DNA of 64,000 bases, taken from positions 4,340,001-4,404,000 of the forward strand of contig NZ_CP093300.1 in assembly GCF_022812285.1 (NCBI RefSeq). The letters run 5' to 3'. Positions 57,371-64,000 of the stretch are shown here, piece after piece. The DNA is from Alkalihalobacillus sp. LMS39. GTDB taxonomy: Bacteria; Bacillota; Bacilli; Bacillales; Bacillaceae_F. The notes beneath the pieces were generated by a model. That model saw nothing but the letters and a program-made list of their open reading frames with translations. It made no database searches and was not told the DNA's origin. Each line of letters starts with the position of its first letter. Position 1 is the stretch's first letter. A program made the position numbers and the translations under genes.

Positions 57371-58417
57371 TTACGTATAGGAAACATCGCTCGCTTGCAA
57401 TGTTTTTTCCAATAAACGAATTAATAATGTTTCGGCTTCTTTATCCCCTAATAATGAGGCTCGATTCCATGCCGCTTCTGCTTTATGGAAATCAGCACAA
57501 TGATAAGCGGCAACAGCAAAACATTTTAAAAATGGGATGCTTTCTCGGTAATGATGTTTTTGTAATGTTATGAGTGAATCATAACTTTTTTTAAACTCTT
57601 GTGCTTTAGAAAACACCGTTGCTATGCGAAAGCGATGGTCTAAATCAATCGGTTTTACCGTACAAAGAGCAGAAACAATTTTCTTTGCTTCTTCATTATT
57701 CCCAATTTCAAGGTAAAAATCAGCTAGATTACATAAAGCCATAAGATTACCTTTGTCTTTTTCAATAACTTCTAATGTAATCGAAATCGCCTTTTCCACT
57801 TCATGATTTAAAAACAATGCTTGTGCTAATTGATTATACGCAGCCCAAAACTTTGGATGCTCAGCAATGATCGCTTCTAATTGTTGAATGGCTTCTGGAA
57901 ATTTTCCACTTTCCATATATCGTCTTGCGTTGTCATGTTTATTTATAATGATTGTTTCTTTATCAACTTCAGTAAAAAACTCACTTTCTTCCCGTTCAAA
58001 TTCAAGAACCTCTAATAAGTCAAGCGCGTCATCGTAAAAGTCACCGTCTGGTTGTTCTTCCAAATACACATGAACCATTTCTTCTGCCTTATCAATGAAC
58101 CCTAAATGAGCATAATTATTCGCTAAAAAGAAATAGCATTCTGCTAATGTCGGGTCAAGTTCTTCTAACACATACAAAAGTTGTTCATTCGACCGTTCAA
58201 ACTCCCCAAGCTCTGCTAAAACAGCGGCTAACTGGCAATAAAAAGCAGGTTCACTTTCTTTCATTTCTACTGCTTTTTGAAGAAAAAATAACGCTCGCTT
58301 CATATTGTTTTTTCGATACGCTTTTATTCCCTTATCAAAAAAGTAATCACCAGTTTGCCGAAACGGGATCACTGTTCCTCGTTTTTTTGTTGTCACCTCA
58401 TGATCGCTAACTTTCAT
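57371..58417 (-). CDS. Tetratricopeptide-repeat protein (348 aa)
   Basis: At least six TPR-like helical pairs are visible (for example AYRKNNMKRALFFLQKAVEM about 35-55; AYNQLAQALFLNHEVEKAIS about 180; ALCNLADFYLEIGNNEEAKK about 215). No signal peptide or membrane segment, so a cytoplasmic scaffold. A TPR protein sits between the histidine operon and trxB in many Bacillus genomes; its partner is unknown. It is 106 bp upstream of trxB with no terminator between. Confidence 0.85.
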   Translation of the reverse strand: MKVSDHEVTTKKRGTVIPFRQTGDYFFDKGIKAYRKNNMKRALFFLQKAVEMKESEPAFYCQLAAVLAELGEFERSNEQLLYVLEELDPTLAECYFFLANNYAHLGFIDKAEEMVHVYLEEQPDGDFYDDALDLLEVLEFEREESEFFTEVDKETIIINKHDNARRYMESGKFPEAIQQLEAIIAEHPKFWAAYNQLAQALFLNHEVEKAISITLEVIEKDKGNLMALCNLADFYLEIGNNEEAKKIVSALCTVKPIDLDHRFRIATVFSKAQEFKKSYDSLITLQKHHYRESIPFLKCFAVAAYHCADFHKAEAAWNRASLLGDKEAETLLIRLLEKTLQASDVSYT

Positions 58418-58488
58418 TTCTGTTGATTTCCCCCTTTACGAGCATAGAGCTTAGGACAGTATCAGAAGTATTAAGTGTAGCATAACCT

Positions 58489-58524
58489 GTAAAACCCCGC
58501 TATGATTTTCCTTCATAGCGGGGG
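58489..58524 (-). terminator. Terminator of the histidine operon
   Basis: On the minus strand CCCCGCTATGA pairs with TCATAGCGGGG around a 7-nt loop, followed by TTTTAC, just after the hisI stop codon. Confidence 0.9.
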
Positions 58525-58531
58525 ATTTCTT

Positions 58532-59155
58532 TTAGCGACGTTCTTTTAATACATGTAACACTTCATCTAATGGCAAGTTTTGTTCTCGTAACAATACAAG
58601 CAAATGGAATAGCAAATCCGCAACTTCCCATTTTAATTCTTCTTGAGCACGATTTTTTGAAGCTATGATCACTTCACTCGCTTCTTCGCCGACTTTCTTT
58701 AAAATTTTGTCTACACCTTCTGTAAACAAATAAGTCGTATAGGACCCTTCTGGTCGCTCTGCTTCTCGTTTAGCAATCAGTGCTTCAAGCTCATTAATAA
58801 TCGCAAAACGGTCCCCAGTTCCACTTTCATCAGAAGGTTGAACTAATGACTCTGAAAAACAACTATATGTCCCTGTATGACAAGCTGGTCCTTTTGGTTC
58901 CACAAGGACAACGATAGAATCAGCATCACAATCATATTTGACATCAACGATCGTTTGCGTATTACCTGATGTTGCACCTTTATGCCATAATTCTTGACGT
59001 GAACGACTCCAAAACCACGTTTCCTTTGTTTCTAATGTTTTTTGTAGAGATTCTTTATTCATATAAGCTAGTGTTAATACTTCCTTACTTTGAACGTCTT
59101 GTACTATCGCAGGAACAAGACCTTTTTCATCAAATGAAATCACATCAATATTCAT
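58532..59155 (-). CDS. hisI: Bifunctional phosphoribosyl-AMP cyclohydrolase / phosphoribosyl-ATP pyrophosphatase
   Basis: Steps 2 and 3 of histidine synthesis in one 207-residue protein. The N-terminal cyclohydrolase half (about 1-105) has the zinc-binding CDCD-like KYDCDADS (about 78) and [12 protein letters not shown] (about 93-104). The C-terminal pyrophosphatase half (about 115-205) has [14 protein letters not shown] (about 162). Its ATG overlaps the hisF stop by 4 bp. Last gene of the operon, followed by a terminator. Confidence 0.97.
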   Translation of the reverse strand: MNIDVISFDEKGLVPAIVQDVQSKEVLTLAYMNKESLQKTLETKETWFWSRSRQELWHKGATSGNTQTIVDVKYDCDADSIVVLVEPKGPACHTGTYSCFSESLVQPSDESGTGDRFAIINELEALIAKREAERPEGSYTTYLFTEGVDKILKKVGEEASEVIIASKNRAQEELKWEVADLLFHLLVLLREQNLPLDEVLHVLKERR

Positions 59156-59910
59156 CGAATCTCCACCCCTTTCTCTTTCAATGCAACTTTCACTTCTTCA
59201 ACAGAGGTTTCTTTATAATGGAAAATCGAAGCGGCTAAAGCTGCATCACAACCGGATTGTTCAAAGATTTCATAAAAGTCATCTTTGCAACCAGCCCCAC
59301 CTGAAGCAATAACAGGGACAGTGACCGCATCATTAATCGCTTTTGTTAAGTTCACATCAAAACCCGCTTTTTCACCATCACAGTCCATACTCGTCAAAAG
59401 AATTTCACCGGCTCCACGTTTCACCGCTTCTTTTGCCCATGCAACAGCTTCCCACTCTGTTGCATTTCTGCCACCGTGTGTCCAAATTCGCCATGAGCCA
59501 AGCGTCTCATCATATTTGGCATCGATAGCAACGACAATACATTGCGACCCAAAATAATCTGCCCCTTCGGTGATGAGCTCAGGTCGTAATACGGCAGATG
59601 TATTTAAAGATACTTTATCTGCACCAGCCCGCAATACTCGTTTCATATCGGCTAACGAATTAATCCCACCACCAACTGTGAATGGAATCGCTAAAGTACC
59701 AGCAACTTCTTCAACAACTTCCACCATTGTTTCTCGTCCTTCATGGGAAGCAGAAATATCTAAAAAAACAAGTTCATCTGCTCCTTGCTCATCATAAAAC
59801 GCCGCTAATTCAACAGGGTCTCCCGCATCTTTTAAATCAACAAACTGAACACCTTTCACGACACGACCATCTTTCACATCTAAACAAGGAATAATCCGCT
59901 TAGTTAGCAT
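59152..59910 (-). CDS. hisF: Imidazole glycerol phosphate synthase, cyclase subunit
   Basis: A 252-residue beta/alpha barrel working with His[21 protein letters not shown] (catalytic Asp about 11), VPFTVGGGI-like [10 protein letters not shown] (about 78) and PVIASGGAG (about 222) are present, with the second Asp in ITSMDCDG-like [10 protein letters not shown] (about 130). The ATG at 59910 follows AGGAGGAGAG and overlaps hisA by 11 bp; the longer frame from 59982 lies inside hisA. Confidence 0.97.
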   Translation of the reverse strand: MLTKRIIPCLDVKDGRVVKGVQFVDLKDAGDPVELAAFYDEQGADELVFLDISASHEGRETMVEVVEEVAGTLAIPFTVGGGINSLADMKRVLRAGADKVSLNTSAVLRPELITEGADYFGSQCIVVAIDAKYDETLGSWRIWTHGGRNATEWEAVAWAKEAVKRGAGEILLTSMDCDGEKAGFDVNLTKAINDAVTVPVIASGGAGCKDDFYEIFEQSGCDAALAASIFHYKETSVEEVKVALKEKGVEIR

Positions 59911-60643
59911 CTTTTCTCTCCTCCTGTAATGCTTGAGTAAGAGTAAATTGATTCGTATACAGTGCTTTTCCGATAATTGCACCAGCTACACCTTTAGAAG
60001 CTTCTTGACGTAAATCAACTAAATCTTGAATTTGACTAACGCCCCCAGAGGCAATTACCGCTTTCTTTGTCGCTTCAGCTAACTCAGCACATGCGGCAAC
60101 ATTTGGTCCAGATAACATACCATCTCTTGAAATATCCGTAAAAATAAACGTTTCAGCCCCATATTTCGCTAGCTCTTTTCCTAATTCAACAGCTTTTACT
60201 TTTGAAGTTTCTAACCAGCCATTTGTTGCAACAAAACCATCTCTTGCATCAAGACCAATCGCGATTTTACTGCCGTACGTCGTAAGTAGTTTTTTTGTGA
60301 AATCAGGTTGATTGACCGCTATACTGCCTAATATCACACGATCAACACCTTGGTTTAAATAAAACATAACATCTTCTTCTGTCCGTATCCCACCACCAAT
60401 TTGAATATACGCATCAAGCTCTTTTGCCGCTTTAATAACATATTCGTGGTTAACTCTTTTCTTTTCTTTCGCCCCATCCAAATCAACCATGTGAATCCAT
60501 GTTGCTCCACCATCTGCAAATTGCTTTGCCATATCAAACGGGGAATCACCATAAACCGTTTCTTGATTATAATCTCCTTGGACTAAACGAACACATTTGC
60601 CACCTCGCATATCAATGGCTGGATAAATTTGAAACGTACTCAC
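59900..60643 (-). CDS. hisA: ProFAR isomerase
   Basis: A 247-residue beta/alpha barrel catalysing step 4. [14 protein letters not shown] (catalytic Asp about 9), [13 protein letters not shown] and [15 protein letters not shown] (second Asp about 129) are intact. The GTG at 60643, 8 bases behind GAAGGAAG, gives the usual family length; an ATG at 60649 is too close to that site. It overlaps hisH by about 32 bp. Confidence 0.96.
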   Translation of the reverse strand: MSTFQIYPAIDMRGGKCVRLVQGDYNQETVYGDSPFDMAKQFADGGATWIHMVDLDGAKEKKRVNHEYVIKAAKELDAYIQIGGGIRTEEDVMFYLNQGVDRVILGSIAVNQPDFTKKLLTTYGSKIAIGLDARDGFVATNGWLETSKVKAVELGKELAKYGAETFIFTDISRDGMLSGPNVAACAELAEATKKAVIASGGVSQIQDLVDLRQEASKGVAGAIIGKALYTNQFTLTQALQEERKDAN

Positions 60644-61280
60644 CGGCATTCTTCCTTCCTTCTACAATTGCTGTCCAATTTTCAAGCATTTTCATCCCAA
60701 TGGCACTGCTTTTTTCTGGATGAAACTGAGTGCCCATTACATTTCCACGCCCAACAACTGCAGGTACGATTTGATGATAGGAACTACTTGCAATTAACAC
60801 ATCGACATCAGAGGTTTGTACCGCATACGAATGTACAAAATAAACATGGCCTTGCTCTACTTCATCTAATAACGGGTGGTTCGGCTGTTGAAAGTTTAAT
60901 TGATTCCAGCCCATATGCGGAACTTTATAAGAATCACCTTCTTCAGTTACACCAGAAAACCGACGAACAGACCCTGATAATAATCGTAAGCCTTTCGTTA
61001 CACCATTTTCTTCACTTTCTTCAAACAACAATTGCATGCCTAAACAAATGCCAAGTAACGGTTTGCCTGACGTTGCCCATTGCACAATAAAATCAGCTAA
61101 GCCATCTTTTTGTAAAATCGCCATCGCATCTTTAAATGAACCGACTCCAGGTAAAATAAGACCATCCGCTTTTTCGAGTTCATCGGCCTTTTCTGAAACA
61201 AAATACGAGACATTCAACCGTTCTAGTGCCTTACTGACACTATGAAGATTACCCATTCCGTAATCGATAATGCCGATCAT
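60612..61280 (-). CDS. hisH: Imidazole glycerol phosphate synthase, glutaminase subunit
   Basis: A 222-residue class I glutamine amidotransferase supplying ammonia to HisF. Nucleophile Cys in [13 protein letters not shown] (about 80), His and Glu in GTQFHPEKS (about 196-199). The C-terminal 15 residues extend beyond most homologues and overlap the hisA start. It begins directly after hisB. Confidence 0.96.
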   Translation of the reverse strand: MIGIIDYGMGNLHSVSKALERLNVSYFVSEKADELEKADGLILPGVGSFKDAMAILQKDGLADFIVQWATSGKPLLGICLGMQLLFEESEENGVTKGLRLLSGSVRRFSGVTEEGDSYKVPHMGWNQLNFQQPNHPLLDEVEQGHVYFVHSYAVQTSDVDVLIASSSYHQIVPAVVGRGNVMGTQFHPEKSSAIGMKMLENWTAIVEGRKNAGEYVSNLSSH

Positions 61281-61871
61281 CTATAACATCCCTTTCGTAG
61301 ACGGAATTCCTTTAACACGCGCATCTATTTGTGTCGCTTCATCTAAGGCACGAGCAAGCGCTTTGAAAATCGCTTCAATCATATGATGTGTATTATGACC
61401 GTAATGAACGATAACGTGTAAGTTCATTCTTGCTTCGATTGCTAGTTTCCATAAAAACTCATGCACAAGTTCTGTATCAAACGTTCCTACTTTTTCGCTC
61501 GGAAATTGCGCTCGAAATTCTAAATGGGGACGATTGCTTAAATCAACAACAACTTGAGCAAGTGTTTCATCCATAGGGACAAACGCTGAACCGTACCGTT
61601 TAATTCCTTTTTTATCCCCTAGTGCTTCTTTCAGAACATGACCTAAACAAATCCCAATATCTTCTGTCGTATGATGATCATCAACTTCTGTATCTCCATT
61701 TGCCTCAATCGTTAAATTAAAATGCCCGTGTTTTGTAAATAAATCAAGCATATGTGTTAAAAACGGAACTCCTGTTTCTAATTGTGAAACACCTTCTCCA
61801 TCAACAGCAAAATCTAATTTAATTTTTGTTTCATTCGTATTTCGTTCAATACTCGCACGTCGCTCCGTCAT
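61281..61871 (-). CDS. hisB: Imidazoleglycerol-phosphate dehydratase
   Basis: A 196-residue Mn-dependent dehydratase without the phosphatase domain found in enterobacterial HisB. The two metal-binding motifs DDHHTTEDIGI (about 67-77) and HNTHHMIEAIFKA (about 165) are present. The ATG at 61871 is 7 bases behind GGAGGAT; an ATG three bases earlier overlaps the hisD stop. HisJ-type histidinol phosphatase must be encoded elsewhere. Confidence 0.96.
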   Translation of the reverse strand: MTERRASIERNTNETKIKLDFAVDGEGVSQLETGVPFLTHMLDLFTKHGHFNLTIEANGDTEVDDHHTTEDIGICLGHVLKEALGDKKGIKRYGSAFVPMDETLAQVVVDLSNRPHLEFRAQFPSEKVGTFDTELVHEFLWKLAIEARMNLHVIVHYGHNTHHMIEAIFKALARALDEATQIDARVKGIPSTKGML

Positions 61872-63142
61872 CATTTATCCTCCAATCGAATATCTATCGC
61901 TCTTGCATGTGCTTCAAGCCCTTCTAACCGTGCCAATGTTGTTATTTTATCGGCATTCGCTAAAAAAGCTTGCTTACTATATGAAATAATGCTTGATTTC
62001 TTCGTGAAATCATCGACATTTAACGGACTAGAAAACCGTGCTGTTCCATTTGTCGGAAGAACATGGTTTGGCCCTGCAAAATAATCACCAACCGTTTCGG
62101 CGCTATACGGCCCGAGAAAAATTGCTCCAGCATGACGAATTTGTCCTAAGTATAACATCGGTTCTTCAACTAATACTTCTAAATGTTCTGGAGCTAACTT
62201 GTTAACGACATCGACAGCCTCAGCCATAGACGCTGTCACATAAATCGCCCCGTAATCTTCAATCGATTTTTGTGCTATTTCTTTACGTGGAAGCTGTTGT
62301 AACTGCTTTTCCACTTCAATTTTTACGTTTTCTGCAACCTCCTTTGATGGGGTAACAAGAACAGATGATGATAATGGATCATGTTCTGCTTGAGAAAGCA
62401 AATCCGCAGCAATAAATGCCGGATTTACCCCGTCATCTGCTAAAACGACAATTTCACTCGGTCCTGCTATCATATCAATTGCGACTTCTCCAAACACGGC
62501 ACGCTTTGCTAACGCGACATATATATTACCTGGCCCCACAATTTTATCTACTTGTGGAATCGTCTCTGTTCCGTAGGCTAAAGCCGCAACCGCTTGAGCA
62601 CCACCGACTTTAAACATTTCTGTTACACCAAGTTCATGAGCCGTCACTAACACACCTGCAGACCATGAGCAATCTTGTTGGGGAGGAGATACCATAACTA
62701 TCTTTTTCACCCCTGCGACTTGAGCGGGGATAACATTCATCATAATCGAAGACGGGTATGCGGCCGTTCCGCCTGGCACATACACCCCAACAGAATCAAG
62801 CGGCGTAATTTGTTGACCGAGGATCGTTCCGTCTTCTTTTGTTGTCAGCCAAGATTGGCGTTTTTGCCGTTTATGGAAGTCGCGAATATTTTCAATCGCT
62901 TCTCGAATCGCTTCTAACACGTTTTCATTGATTTGTTCATATGCTGCATCAATTTCAGCTTGTGTGACGACAAAGGAGGATAACGAGACACGGTCAAATG
63001 TTTCCGTCAACTGAGCAACGGCTTGATCACCATCTTGTCGCACCTGTTCGATAATGGCTTCGACCGCTTTACGTTGCTTTTCAGTTCCTGTATCAATCGT
63101 TCTTTTTAATGATACATTTTCAGTTACCTTAATGATTTTCAT
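61871..63142 (-). CDS. hisD: Histidinol dehydrogenase
   Basis: A 423-residue zinc enzyme for the last two steps. [20 protein letters not shown] (about 118-137), the signature [16 protein letters not shown] (about 225-240), SQAEHDPLS with zinc ligands (about 257) and the catalytic Glu-His in KLAPEHLEV (about 322) are intact. Its start overlaps the hisG stop by 4 bp. Confidence 0.97.
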   Translation of the reverse strand: MKIIKVTENVSLKRTIDTGTEKQRKAVEAIIEQVRQDGDQAVAQLTETFDRVSLSSFVVTQAEIDAAYEQINENVLEAIREAIENIRDFHKRQKRQSWLTTKEDGTILGQQITPLDSVGVYVPGGTAAYPSSIMMNVIPAQVAGVKKIVMVSPPQQDCSWSAGVLVTAHELGVTEMFKVGGAQAVAALAYGTETIPQVDKIVGPGNIYVALAKRAVFGEVAIDMIAGPSEIVVLADDGVNPAFIAADLLSQAEHDPLSSSVLVTPSKEVAENVKIEVEKQLQQLPRKEIAQKSIEDYGAIYVTASMAEAVDVVNKLAPEHLEVLVEEPMLYLGQIRHAGAIFLGPYSAETVGDYFAGPNHVLPTNGTARFSSPLNVDDFTKKSSIISYSKQAFLANADKITTLARLEGLEAHARAIDIRLEDK

Positions 63143-63777
63143 TGCTCATCCTCCTCAATGACTTTCGCCAACCGTTCCACTAACTCATCAATTAATTGAT
63201 CCTTCACCCGATAACTAACCGGATTGACAATTAATCTCGATGTAATCGGAACAATCGTTTCTAATTCCACAAGACCATTTTCTTTTAACGTTCGTCCGGT
63301 TGAGACGATATCAACGATACGATCTGCTAAACCGACTAAAGGAGCAAGTTCAATAGAACCATTTAATTTAATCACTTCAACTTGCTCGCCTTGTTCTTTA
63401 AAATATTGTGTTGCAAGGTTCGGATATTTTGATGCTACTTTTGGAGCGATTCCTTTTTCCACATATCCAGGCAATCCCGCTACCGCTAAATAACATTCAC
63501 TAATTTTTAAATCTAATACTTCATATACATCACGTTCTTCTTCAATCATCGTATCTTTTCCAGCGACACCCACATCTGCAACACCATGTTCGACATAAGT
63601 TGGAACATCCATCGGTTTCGCTAAAATAAAACGCATACCCGCTTCAGGAGCATCGACGATTAATTTTCTTGAATCATCAAATTCTTGCGGTAACCCATAT
63701 CCTGCTTTCCGAAGCAATTCGGCAGCTTCTTCAAAAATTCGTCCTTTTGGCATTGCTACCGTTAATAACTCATTCAT
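63139..63777 (-). CDS. hisG: ATP phosphoribosyltransferase, short form
   Basis: A 212-residue catalytic subunit lacking the C-terminal regulatory domain; such short forms need HisZ, encoded just upstream. [14 protein letters not shown] (about 5-18), DVGVAGKDT (about 68) and the PRPP loop [13 protein letters not shown] (about 155-167) are present. The ATG at 63777 follows AAGGAGG by 8 bases and overlaps the hisZ stop by 8 bp; the frame from 63837 lies inside hisZ. Confidence 0.97.
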   Translation of the reverse strand: MNELLTVAMPKGRIFEEAAELLRKAGYGLPQEFDDSRKLIVDAPEAGMRFILAKPMDVPTYVEHGVADVGVAGKDTMIEEERDVYEVLDLKISECYLAVAGLPGYVEKGIAPKVASKYPNLATQYFKEQGEQVEVIKLNGSIELAPLVGLADRIVDIVSTGRTLKENGLVELETIVPITSRLIVNPVSYRVKDQLIDELVERLAKVIEEDEQ

Positions 63778-64000
63778 TCCCTTGGCCTCCTTGCTTCGCT
63801 TTCCCGATAAAATAAATGACATCTTCGAATTGTTCACTTAATATATCTACATTCCTCACACCTGATAAATCTTGAAGGATAACTGCTTTTGCTTCCGCTC
63901 TTTTTTCTTGAGCTAATTGGATAGCCTCTTGTCTTCTTTCCGTACTAAAAATAATACATGTTTGTTTCTTGTTTGAGTTTGACGCTCCTATTGCTTCAAC
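63770..64000 (-). CDS. hisZ: ATP phosphoribosyltransferase regulatory subunit (3' end only)
   Basis: The last 76 codons, ending in a TGA at 63770-63772, are in the window; the rest lies beyond it. Visible residues ([20 protein letters not shown] and [18 protein letters not shown]) fit the C-terminal domain of HisZ, a catalytically dead HisRS paralogue that activates short HisG. Position directly upstream of a short-form hisG is the main support. Confidence 0.8.
   Translation of the reverse strand, partial: VEAIGASNSNKKQTCIIFSTERRQEAIQLAQEKRAEAKAVILQDLSGVRNVDILSEQFEDVIYFIGKAKQGGQGNE

Overview
The window is a chromosomal segment from a member of the Bacillaceae. Low G+C, AGGAGG-type ribosome sites, spore-coat genes and gene orders matching Bacillus subtilis all point there: hisZGDBHAFI, trxB-yvcI-rapZ-yvcK-whiA-crh, clpP, rpoN, cggR-gapA-pgk-tpiA-gpmI-eno, secG-est-rnr-smpB-ssrA, and mtlA-mtlR-mtlF-mtlD. 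Species cannot be fixed from the sequence alone. Most genes lie on the minus strand.

Layout. 1-7.7 kb: the 5' part of fadN with a FadR operator, two spore-coat genes, small membrane proteins, a cadmium/zinc efflux pair (cadC-cadA) with a double operator, a large lipoprotein and a PaiB-like protein. 7.9-10.4 kb: YxlE/YxlF/YxlG-like ABC exporter genes behind an ECF-sigma-type promoter. 10.4-12.1 kb: a cysteine desulfurase and an unknown protein. 12.4-17.9 kb: the mannitol PTS operon. 18.1-28.1 kb: a manganese catalase, then a WYL regulator next to a RecB/AddA-like helicase-nuclease and an AddB-like Fe-S nuclease, a 41-residue protein and a DUF4317 protein. 28.5-33.9 kb: a Fur-controlled siderophore ABC importer divergent from an AraC regulator. 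33.9-35.8 kb: a VOC gene broken by one stop codon, a DUF3885 gene and the tmRNA gene, with the tmRNA tail duplicated around the DUF3885 gene. 35.9-41.5 kb: smpB, a sortase with its acidic LPKTA substrate, rnr, est and secG. 42.3-49.5 kb: the lower-glycolysis operon under CggR. 49.6-57.3 kb: rpoN, clpP under CtsR, crh, whiA, yvcK, rapZ, a Nudix hydrolase and trxB. 57.4-64 kb: a TPR protein and the histidine operon.

The genes form several regulatory circuits readable from DNA: FadR, CadC, a cre-like site at mtlA, Fur, CggR and CtsR sites all sit where they should relative to predicted promoters. Carbon control is well represented, with crh, yvcK and rapZ in one cluster and cggR and mtl elsewhere.

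The most unusual signal is not a gene. Six intergenic regions carry the same four-box element of about 185 bp: two copies of a roughly 20-bp box in one orientation, then two inverted, at nearly constant spacing (about 51, 60 and 51 bp) although the spacers differ in sequence. Each box is itself an imperfect dyad, TANCGGA-N7-TCCGNTA. Four of the six lie between convergent genes. A second, smaller repeat family occurs three times. The helicase-nuclease/WYL group is the best candidate for an accessory DNA-processing or defence module.
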